Assembly: GCA_027065245.1 (NCBI GenBank)
Contig: JAMOOS010000127.1
Span: forward strand, 1-12,841
Direction: 5' to 3'
DNA: 12,841 nucleotides
Source: Desulfuromonadaceae bacterium
Lineage (GTDB): Bacteria; Desulfobacterota; Desulfuromonadia; Desulfuromonadales; Desulfuromonadaceae
Shown: in pieces, positions 6,750 through 12,841 of the stretch
Layout of the letters: each line of letters starts with the position of its first letter
Numbering within the stretch: the stretch's first letter is position 1
Made by a program: the position numbers and the translations under genes
Notes under the pieces: generated by a model
Told to the model about the DNA's origin: nothing
The model's database searches: none
What the model saw: only the letters and a program-made list of their open reading frames with translations

Positions 6750-7550
6750 GTGAAAAAACTGGGTCTGCGACAGATATTAATTGCCGCTGCGGTGCTGATA
6801 GTGCTGGTTAACGGCGCTGTTGCCTACAGGTTGTACCACCGTGCGGCGCAGGTGCCTCCTTCAGCTGCAGCAACTGCAGTTGCGACCGCCCCGGCAGAGA
6901 AAAGCGCGGTGAGCCGCGATTTGACTGTTCTGCTGGCACCGCACAAAGCAGTACCGACACAATATAAAGTAATTGAGGACAAAAATCTGTTTTCCCCTCA
7001 GCGTACAGCTTGGCATCCGCCTAAACCGACAATTCCAGCTCCGGGCAAGGCAAACGGAACAGTTGCGCCAAAACGCGGTGATGTTGTGCTGGATGCCACC
7101 TTCACCGTGGGTAGTCGGCATGGTGCCATGCTTCGTTTCCTCCGTTTCAGCAAACAGTTGCAGTATCAGCGCCTGTATCAGGGGCAGGAGGCTGCCGATA
7201 CTACCAGATCTAAAAATATCCGCTACACCCTGCTTAAGGTAGAAAAAGATCGCGTGCGAATCAAAGATCAATATGGTAAAGAGTTCGACGTAAGTCTTTA
7301 TGATAACAAGAATCACACTGCTGCCACCACTGCCGCTGCCACGCCGAAAGTGATTATCGGCCACGCTGCTGCCAATATGAGCAGCGCTGCTGTGGTCGCC
7401 GGTAAGGGCACCTTGGCGCAGGCGCGCAACCTGGCCAATAAAAAACATCAGCAACGCCAGATGCAAAAAAAATTGGCTACGGGTGAATATGTCCAGGTTA
7501 AGACCCCCTTCGGTGTCAGTTACGTAAAGGCGGTGCAACACAAAAAGTGA
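6750..7550 (+). CDS. gspC: GspC-like inner-membrane protein of type II secretion
   Basis: 266-residue protein with a GTG start. The GAGGTG at the end of gspM serves as a likely ribosome binding site. One N-terminal membrane helix lies at about 9-27. A Pro/Ala-rich linker at about 34-55 follows, then 'YKVIEDKNLFSP' (72-83), which is the hallmark entry to the GspC homology region. A small beta-domain at about 111-184 fits the homology region that touches the N0 domain of the secretin. After this, instead of a recognisable PDZ domain, there is an Ala/Thr-rich stretch (189-217) and a Lys/Gln-rich segment (about 225-245). The end is a short strand-like 'GEYVQVKTPFGVSYVKAV'. The gene sits next to gspD, as gspC usually does, though here at the end of the cluster. 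GspC is the best call. A GspN/GspB-like accessory is less likely. Confidence 0.75.
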   Translation: MKKLGLRQILIAAAVLIVLVNGAVAYRLYHRAAQVPPSAAATAVATAPAEKSAVSRDLTVLLAPHKAVPTQYKVIEDKNLFSPQRTAWHPPKPTIPAPGKANGTVAPKRGDVVLDATFTVGSRHGAMLRFLRFSKQLQYQRLYQGQEAADTTRSKNIRYTLLKVEKDRVRIKDQYGKEFDVSLYDNKNHTAATTAAATPKVIIGHAAANMSSAAVVAGKGTLAQARNLANKKHQQRQMQKKLATGEYVQVKTPFGVSYVKAVQHKK

Positions 7551-7648
7551 GAGCAGTCTCCAGACCCCGAAGTTAACCCGTGCTGCCGCGCGTTGGTTAC
7601 ACCGCTGCAGGTAAACAGGCGCTTGCACGAGCATCAGAAGCAGATTTT

Positions 7649-7678
7649 TTGTATCAACTGCCATAAGGCAGCAATAAT
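7649..7678 (+). promoter_or_regulatory. Possible promoter for gspD with an inverted repeat in its spacer
   Basis: In the 164-base gcC-gspD gap (7551-7714), that is between gspC and gspD, TTGTAT (7649-7654) and AATAAT (7673-7678, five of six to the -10 consensus) are 18 bases apart. Between them lies a perfect CTGCC/GGCAG inverted repeat with an ATAA loop (7658-7671), which could be an operator or just a small hairpin. No T-run follows, so it is not a terminator. The -35 is weak. The rest of the gap shows no gene. Confidence 0.35.
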
Positions 7679-7714
7679 AAACCGAACATCACAAATAACT
7701 GGCGGAAAAAATCA

Positions 7715-9970
7715 ATGGTACAAACACCCATAAGACGCATTCTTGTTGCCACCGGCTTGATTCTGGCCGTTTACGCTACTCTCATGTTGCCCGGTTGCGG
7801 TATGCTGGAGCCAACCATGCAGGAGCAGGCTCCGTCACCGACACTGGATATCGCCGCCCCGGATCGTTCTGGTGGTCAGAATGATGCGCCCGCTGCTACT
7901 TCCGAAGACCGTGTCAAAACCGCTGCGGATCAATTGAGTGAGGATATTAAACAACTTCAGCAGCAACAGAAACAGTTTAACAGCGAGTTGGGGCGCCTGC
8001 ACGGGCAGAAATCGTCCCGTATGACGACTGCGGCAGCGTCCGGCGGTAAAGGTAAAACCATCGGTGCCACCACCCAGCCGGTCAGCTTTAATTTTGATCA
8101 GGCCGATCTCAACGAGGTGGTGCGCCTGTTTATGAGCGATATTCTCCATGCCGACTATGTGGTGCAGGGAGATATAAGCGGTAAAGTTACCATGAGCATC
8201 GACGGTAACTTTACCGACGGGCAGTTGTGGCAGATTCTTGCCGGAATATTGCAGATAAATCACGTAACTATGTTCGAACAAGATGGCCGCTGGCAACTCA
8301 TGCCACTGGCGCAGGCGCCGAGCGCGTTGCCATCGCAGAATCTGTTGTTGTCCAGCGCCGACGGTGTGGTGCGTGGTCAGCGTATCCAAGCAGTTACCGT
8401 CAAATATGCCCCGGTGGCCGAGTTGGTCAAGGTGATCAAACCTTATTTAAGCAAGGGTGCACAGGTCTACGCCCACGAGCCCAGCGGCACCTTGCTGCTG
8501 TGTGATTATCCCACAAATCTGCTCAAGGTGCAGAAACTCATAAAACAGTTTGACGTACCCCCTTTTGCCGGTACGCATATGCAGGTTTACTGGCTGCAAA
8601 ATGTCAAAGCCGATGTCATTCTCAAAGAGTTGGATTCTCTGGCCAAGAGTGTGCGCCTGGCTGCGGGAAGTGGCAGCAATCCCAACAGCAGCCTCTCCTT
8701 TGTCGCCCTGCCGCGTCTCAATTTGATGCTGGTGATCACCCGCGATGCCGATTCCCTCCACTTTGCCGAGATGTGGATTAAGGAACTCGACCGTGAAGTG
8801 CCACAACCGCTCCAGCCGGAGCCGGAAGACGGTATCTACGTGTACGAAGTGCAGAACGGTATAGCCAAAGATATTGCCAGTGTGCTGGATGGACTGTTTG
8901 GTGGCAAAAGTACCGGCATTCAAAAGAAAACAAAGGCCGAGAATGAACCTGTCGGCGTCAAACTTACCCGTTTGCACAGCGGCATTGACAACAAGGGCAT
9001 TAAACGTAATCGCAAAGCTCCCGGGGCGGTCAGCGGTACCCTCAGTGGTGAAGTAACCTTTGTGGTGGACGAAGTGAGCAACACCATCATTATCCGTTCT
9101 AATTACGACGACTACCAGAAGATTCTCCCCATGATAAAACGCCTGGATATCTATCCCAAGCAGGCGCTTATCGAGGTGACAATCGCCGAGGTGCTTCTGG
9201 ATGAGAACAACAAGCTCGGTATCGAGTGGGATTATCTGATGAAGGATGTTGCCGGTACCAGCGCCAACGGCTGGCTCAGTATGGAATCCGGTCTTGGCCT
9301 TATCAATGGCACCGGCGAAAGTCTTATCGGCAGCGGCCTTAGCTATCTGTTGATAAATACCGGTCGCTTTCGCGCTGCCATCAAAGCTTTCTCGTCCCAG
9401 AACCGGGTAAATGTCCTCTCCTCCCCCCATATCATGGCGTCAGACAACGAAGAAGCCAGCATCAATATCGGTGATGAGGTTCCCATCGTAACCAGCGAAT
9501 ACCGCACCACCGACTCCGGCTCCACCGCCACCACCACCGACAAGACGATACAGTATCGTGATGTCGGCGTTATTCTCAATGTGACTCCGCACATCAACGC
9601 CAACGGCATGGTGCGCATGGAGATAAAGCAGGAAGTAAGCCAGGTATCCAACAAGACGGTGGAAGGAGTTAATTCACCGGTGTTTGCCAAACGTACCGCC
9701 GATACCGTGCTGGCTGTGCGCGACGGCCAGACCATCGTCATCGCCGGACTCATGCAGCAGAATTCCGGCAACAGCTACTCCGGCGTGCCTATTCTGGGGC
9801 GTATGCCGGTGCTGAAGTACATTTTTGGTTACAACAGCAAGGAGTTCCGTAACACCGAGCTGATGATATTCATTACACCTCACGTGATATTAAACGAACA
9901 GGACTCTACCTTTTTAAATCGCAGTTTCCTCAACCGTCTCGATAAAATCAAAGCCGAATTAGGGGGCTGA
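7715..9970 (+). CDS. gspD: Type II secretin GspD, probable lipoprotein (liposecretin)
   Basis: 751-residue outer-membrane secretin, the exit channel of the system. Order of parts: signal sequence with lipobox-like LPGC (Cys28, Gly at +2); a linker with a Gln-rich coiled-coil-like stretch at about 70-97; N0 about 122-200; N1 about 225-285; N2 about 288-360; N3 about 372-480 with a basic insertion at about 398-445; and the secretin barrel about 484-725. The barrel ends with the signature VPILGRMPVLKYIFG (691-705) and the 'RNTELMIFITPHVI' strand. Only some 25 residues follow, so the C-terminal S-domain that binds a pilotin in Klebsiella-type GspD appears absent. Lipidation plus loss of the S-domain is the pattern of the self-piloted secretin HxcQ. 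The start ATG 7715 follows a GGCGGA at about 7702-7707. A terminator lies just after the gene. Confidence 0.95.
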   Translation: MVQTPIRRILVATGLILAVYATLMLPGCGMLEPTMQEQAPSPTLDIAAPDRSGGQNDAPAATSEDRVKTAADQLSEDIKQLQQQQKQFNSELGRLHGQKSSRMTTAAASGGKGKTIGATTQPVSFNFDQADLNEVVRLFMSDILHADYVVQGDISGKVTMSIDGNFTDGQLWQILAGILQINHVTMFEQDGRWQLMPLAQAPSALPSQNLLLSSADGVVRGQRIQAVTVKYAPVAELVKVIKPYLSKGAQVYAHEPSGTLLLCDYPTNLLKVQKLIKQFDVPPFAGTHMQVYWLQNVKADVILKELDSLAKSVRLAAGSGSNPNSSLSFVALPRLNLMLVITRDADSLHFAEMWIKELDREVPQPLQPEPEDGIYVYEVQNGIAKDIASVLDGLFGGKSTGIQKKTKAENEPVGVKLTRLHSGIDNKGIKRNRKAPGAVSGTLSGEVTFVVDEVSNTIIIRSNYDDYQKILPMIKRLDIYPKQALIEVTIAEVLLDENNKLGIEWDYLMKDVAGTSANGWLSMESGLGLINGTGESLIGSGLSYLLINTGRFRAAIKAFSSQNRVNVLSSPHIMASDNEEASINIGDEVPIVTSEYRTTDSGSTATTTDKTIQYRDVGVILNVTPHINANGMVRMEIKQEVSQVSNKTVEGVNSPVFAKRTADTVLAVRDGQTIVIAGLMQQNSGNSYSGVPILGRMPVLKYIFGYNSKEFRNTELMIFITPHVILNEQDSTFLNRSFLNRLDKIKAELGG

Positions 9971-9978
9971 TTTCTCTG

Positions 9979-10020
9979 AACCTGCGATCGGGCTGTCGTT
10001 GGAATATCCGCAGGTTTTCT
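9979..10020 (+). terminator. Rho-independent terminator after gspD
   Basis: A perfect 8-bp inverted repeat, AACCTGCG (9979-9986) and CGCAGGTT (10009-10016), with a 22-base loop, runs into TTTTCT. It lies nine bases past the gspD stop and marks the end of the secretion cluster. The long loop and short T-run make it moderate in strength. In the opposite direction there is no T-rich tail, so it probably does not serve hemC. Confidence 0.6.
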
Positions 10021-10074
10021 AGTTGTTGTGCCGGAGCAGTTGCGTGCCAGTGGGGGCTGTTTTGCGCTCTGGGG

Positions 10075-11013
10075 TTATTCCCCCCGTTCCTTCCTGATGG
10101 CGGCGAGGATGGCGGCGCCACCCTGGTCGAGGGTGGTTTGCGCTATGGAGCAGCCCAGTTGCTCGGCGTTTTCACGCGGGCCGGAGATGGTGTTTTTGAT
10201 GATGGTGGCACCGTCGAGGCTGATGATGCCGCCGGTTACTTTGAGTGTAGCGCCGTCGAGTTCGGCCATGCAGAAGGCGGGAATGCTGCAGCCGCCCTGC
10301 AGGGTGCGCAAAAAGGCGCGTTCCGCCAACAGGCGGTATTCGGTGGCGGGATGGTTGATGGCGGCGCGTATGGCCTGACGCTTGGCGCTGTCCAGCGTGG
10401 TGGCGGCTTCTACCGCTACGCTGCCCTGGCCGACGGGGGGGATGAATTTATCCAGCGGCAAAGTCTGCACAATCATATCGTCGTAGTGCATGCGGTGAAC
10501 GCCGGCGTAGGCGAGGAGGATGGCGTCGCACTGACCGCTGTCCATTTTTGCGATGCGGGTCTGCAGGTTGCCGCGCATCTCTATTACCTTCAGGTGGGGA
10601 TACCAGGCCTTGAGCATGGCGCGGCGGCGTACCGACGACGAGCCGATAACCATCTGGCGGCTGCTATCTTCCAGGCGCAGGCTGCTGTCGCGGCTGACCA
10701 CTACGTCATTTACCTGCTCGCGTTCGGTAAAGGCGATGATCTCAAACTCCTGCGGCAGTTCCGACTGCATATCCTTGGCGCTGTGCACGGCGATGTCGAT
10801 GGCGCCGCTGCGTAACTGATCTTCCAGCTCTTCGGTAAATACCCCTTTGCTGCCGATCTTGGCGATGGAGACATCGAGGATTTTGTCGCCGCGAGTGTCT
10901 ATCTCGACAATCTCGCTGCTTAATCCCGCCTTGTTGAGCAGTTCTTCCACATAGTACGCCTGCCACAACGCCAGTTTGCTGCGCCGGGTGCCGATTTTAA
11001 CGCTGGTAGCCAT
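10075..11013 (-). CDS. hemC: Porphobilinogen deaminase (hydroxymethylbilane synthase) HemC
   Basis: 312-residue cytoplasmic enzyme that joins four porphobilinogen molecules into hydroxymethylbilane, an early step to haem and other tetrapyrroles. Length and sequence are normal for HemC. It starts with 'KIGTRRSKLALWQA'. Catalytic Asp81 is in 'AVHSAKDM' (equivalent to Asp84 of the E. coli enzyme). Arg-rich 'GSSSVRRRA' is at 124-132 and 'MRGNLQTRI' at 146-154. The dipyrromethane cofactor cysteine is Cys242 in 'LQGGCSIP'. A small oddity is Gln after KDM, where Pro is common. Read on the minus strand, its ATG is at 11013-11011, with AAGGA 11 bases upstream. It faces gspD tail to tail and is divergent from the TolC-family gene. 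No other haem gene is adjacent in the window. Confidence 0.97.
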   Translation of the reverse strand: MATSVKIGTRRSKLALWQAYYVEELLNKAGLSSEIVEIDTRGDKILDVSIAKIGSKGVFTEELEDQLRSGAIDIAVHSAKDMQSELPQEFEIIAFTEREQVNDVVVSRDSSLRLEDSSRQMVIGSSSVRRRAMLKAWYPHLKVIEMRGNLQTRIAKMDSGQCDAILLAYAGVHRMHYDDMIVQTLPLDKFIPPVGQGSVAVEAATTLDSAKRQAIRAAINHPATEYRLLAERAFLRTLQGGCSIPAFCMAELDGATLKVTGGIISLDGATIIKNTISGPRENAEQLGCSIAQTTLDQGGAAILAAIRKERGE

Positions 11014-11061
11014 ATTTTTGTTCGTCCTTTTTGATGATTTGGTAAGTCGAATAGTTGGCGC

Positions 11062-11090
11062 ATTTTTTCAGGTATCAACCGTACTGTCAA
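11062..11090 (-). promoter_or_regulatory. Candidate hemC promoter
   Basis: Read on the minus strand, a perfect TTGACA (11090-11085) is followed after 17 bases by AAAAAT (11067-11062), four of six to the -10 consensus. It would give a hemC leader of about 40-45 bases. The exact -35 and correct spacing support it. The -10 is weak. Confidence 0.42.
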
Positions 11091-11098
11091 GAACGGTT
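11077..11098. repeat. Inverted repeat over the hemC -35 region
   Basis: AACCGT (11077-11082) and ACGGTT (11093-11098) are perfect inverted copies 10 bases apart and bracket the TTGACA of the candidate hemC promoter. The spacing of half-sites (16 bases centre to centre) would suit a dimeric regulator. No regulator is identified. It could also be chance. Confidence 0.3.
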
Positions 11099-11207
11099 TT
11101 GGCGACGATTTTTAATTGTGATAACAGGTTTTTGTGCGCTTTTTCCCGTTGATATGCTATTTTCACGTTTAAGTTTTTTAAGCTGTCTGGCGAAAGAAAA
11201 GGGCCGT

Positions 11208-12841
11208 ATGGTTAAAATTATTGTTGCGCTGGTGAGTATTGCGCTTGTGTATGGCTGCCAGCGTCCTGAGGATTACATAAAGCAGGCCGATGACGCCGCT
11301 TATGCCATTATCGCCGCCGGTCAACGCCGGTGTGGTGTCGACGATGAAGGTTTCAGCATCAGCCAAGCGCGGCAGCGTCTGCGCGAAAAACTGCTGCGAG
11401 ATCAGCATCTGCCCACCGTAGCGGACGCGGCGGTGCGGCCTGATGACGGTAGCGGCCATCAGTTGTCGCTGCTGGAAGCGTTGCAGGTGGGGGCGTACAA
11501 CAGCCGTGAGTACCAAAGCCAGAAGGAGAAGGTGTTTCGCGCCGCTCTGGCGCTGGATCTGGAACGGGAGGAATTTCGTACCACTTTCAACGGCTTGCTT
11601 TCCGGTTTGTGGAGCAGTGATAAACGTTCCGGCGCACGAGAAAGTGGTGTTGTCGGCAGCGCAGCTGGAGGTATACAGCGTAGCTTTGAAAGTGGTGCGG
11701 CGTTTGCGGCGTCTGTCGGTCTGGACATGGTGCGCCTGCTCACCGGCGATCGGGTGTTTGCGCGCGGCATAGTGGCTGATACCAGCATCTCGGTGCCGTT
11801 GTTGCGCGGCAGCGACAGCGAGATCGTTACCGAACCGTTGCAGCAGGCGGAGCGCGATGTGGTGTATGCCATTTGGGAGTTTGAGCGTTTCCGCCGCCGG
11901 TTTGCCGTGCAAATCGCCAGTGAGTATCTGCTGGTGCTGGAGCAGATGAACCGGGTGGATACCGCGCGTGACAATTACCACCGGTTGCGTATGTCGCGGC
12001 GGCGGGCACGGAGGCTGGCTGATGCCGGACGCTTGCCGGAGATTCAGGTGGATCAGGCGTTGCAGGACGAACTGCGGGCACGCAGTAATTGGGTAAAGGC
12101 GCAGCAGCGCAGTGCCGACGCTGTGGATCGTTTTAAACTTACCCTGGGGTTGCCTACAGATGCGCGTATCAGACTCAAGCGTGATGAGTTGGAGCGGATT
12201 GGCGGCATTATCCATGATACCAGCGCTGATATCGGTGCCATGCCTGATCATCTGCTTGCCACTGCTCTGCAGCGCCGACGCGATCTGTTGATTGCCGTAG
12301 CGCGGGTAGAGGACAGCAGGCGTGCCATAAAAGTGGCCGAAGATAATCTGCGTGGCGATATTACCCTGTTTGCCAGTGGCTCCAGCGGTGCGCGGCGCGG
12401 TGTTGCCAGCGCCCATCTGGACGATAGTGATATTGATCCCGATCGGGGTTACTATTCGGCGTTGCTGAGTATAGATCTACCGCTGGAACGAACTGCCGAG
12501 CGCAACGTGTTGCGCAATCGGCTGATTGATTACCGTAAACGGCAGCGTGATCGTCAGCAACTGGAGGATGAGGTTAAATATCAGGTGCGTGCCGAGTGGC
12601 GGGCGTTGCGCGAGGCGTACGAGAATATGCACATTCAGAACATGGCGCTCAAAGTGGCCAGACGCCGGGTTGCCAGCACCACCTTGCTGCTGCAGGCGGG
12701 ACGGATTCAAATGCGTGATCTGCTTGAGGCTCAGGATGACCTGGTGCAGGCGCGCAACGCTGTGGACGAAGCGCGCGTGCGCTACCGGATAAAAACGATG
12801 GAATTACGTCGCGATCTGGGAACACTGACGTTGGATGCACA
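11208..12841 (+). CDS. TolC-family outer-membrane efflux protein, lipoprotein type, 3' end beyond window
   Basis: The frame stays open from ATG 11208 to the window edge (544 complete codons), so only the C-terminus is missing. AAAGGG about five bases upstream supports the start. A short signal sequence ends in VYGC (Cys17), a plausible though non-classical lipobox as in OprM/CusC-type proteins. The mature part has the duplicated TolC layout. Helical blocks include 'LSLLEALQVGAYNSREYQSQ' at about 86-105 and 'LADAGRLPEIQVDQA' near residue 270. The strand 'TSISVPLL' occurs in the first half. The second half repeats the pattern with 'ALLSIDLPLERTAERN' and 'LLQAGRIQMRDLLEAQDDL'. It would form the periplasmic and outer-membrane tunnel of a tripartite exporter. 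No pump or adaptor gene is visible, so substrate and pump type (RND, ABC, MFS) are unknown. If an operon exists, its other genes lie to the right. Confidence 0.88.
   Translation, partial: MVKIIVALVSIALVYGCQRPEDYIKQADDAAYAIIAAGQRRCGVDDEGFSISQARQRLREKLLRDQHLPTVADAAVRPDDGSGHQLSLLEALQVGAYNSREYQSQKEKVFRAALALDLEREEFRTTFNGLLSGLWSSDKRSGARESGVVGSAAGGIQRSFESGAAFAASVGLDMVRLLTGDRVFARGIVADTSISVPLLRGSDSEIVTEPLQQAERDVVYAIWEFERFRRRFAVQIASEYLLVLEQMNRVDTARDNYHRLRMSRRRARRLADAGRLPEIQVDQALQDELRARSNWVKAQQRSADAVDRFKLTLGLPTDARIRLKRDELERIGGIIHDTSADIGAMPDHLLATALQRRRDLLIAVARVEDSRRAIKVAEDNLRGDITLFASGSSGARRGVASAHLDDSDIDPDRGYYSALLSIDLPLERTAERNVLRNRLIDYRKRQRDRQQLEDEVKYQVRAEWRALREAYENMHIQNMALKVARRRVASTTLLLQAGRIQMRDLLEAQDDLVQARNAVDEARVRYRIKTMELRRDLGTLTLDA

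Noticed and set aside
8447..9430. 327-codon antisense frame within gspD
   Set aside because: It overlaps conserved secretin N-domains on the other strand and has no family resemblance.
10138..10815. 225-codon + strand frame opposite hemC
   Set aside because: hemC has all its catalytic residues. The + frame is Ala/Gly-rich and unlike any known protein.
11114..11126. Lac-operator-like AATTGTGATAACA stretch upstream of the TolC-family gene
   Set aside because: The similarity covers only half-site fragments, there is no symmetric partner, and no LacI-type regulator is in the window.
11178..12416. 412-codon open frame on the minus strand, opposite the TolC-family gene
   Set aside because: The + strand frame shows clear TolC-family sequence throughout. 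The antisense product is low-complexity and matches no family, so it is a by-product of GC-rich codon use.
1..12841. CRISPR arrays, tRNA or rRNA genes, insertion sequences, transposases, attachment sites
   Set aside because: No regularly spaced repeats, cloverleaf-like sequences, transposase-like proteins or terminal inverted repeats were seen on either strand.

Overview
This window comes from a diderm (Gram-negative) bacterium of moderately high GC. Almost all of it is coding. About 10 kb on the + strand is a type II secretion system (T2SS) gene cluster. It is followed by hemC on the minus strand and by the start of a TolC-family outer-membrane efflux gene that runs off the right edge. The phylum cannot be fixed by eye. 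The TolC-like protein (short lipoprotein-type signal, a 'PEDYIKQAD' start, an 'AGRLPEIQVDQA' block) resembles versions I associate with Lentisphaerota, Kiritimatiellota, Planctomycetota and some Desulfobacterota. That placement is a guess.

Layout. 1-68 is the last codons of gspE (secretion ATPase). 68-4672 holds gspF-G-H-I-J-K, tightly packed: E/F, G/H, H/I, I/J and J/K overlap by 1-8 bases. gspL (4676-5950) follows after 3 bases. A 217-base gap (5951-6167) then precedes gspM (6168-6743). This gap can fold into four back-to-back hairpins and looks like an untranslated leader. gspC (6750-7550) follows gspM by 6 bases. A 164-base gap with a possible promoter leads into gspD, the secretin (7715-9970). 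A hairpin terminator at about 9979-10020 closes the cluster. hemC occupies 10075-11013 on the minus strand. A divergent intergenic region (11014-11207) separates it from the TolC-family gene at 11208 to the window end.

How the genes work together. GspE powers assembly. GspF, L and M form the inner-membrane platform. GspG is the major pseudopilin, and H, I, J and K are the minor pseudopilins that form the tip. GspC links platform to secretin, and GspD is the outer-membrane channel. The prepilin peptidase (GspO/PilD) and any pilotin are not in the window. The order E-F-G-H-I-J-K-L-M-C-D is a rotation of the familiar C-D-E-...-M order. hemC is an ordinary haem/tetrapyrrole gene with no evident link to secretion.

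Most notable points: a secretin with its own lipobox and no C-terminal pilotin-binding extension (probable self-piloted liposecretin); an alanine instead of glycine at the processing site of GspJ; cysteine-rich GspJ and GspK; a GspC with no visible PDZ domain but a basic Ala/Lys-rich tail; and the structured leader before gspM. I did not find a clearly new kind of system. This is a recognisable T2SS with lineage-specific variations.
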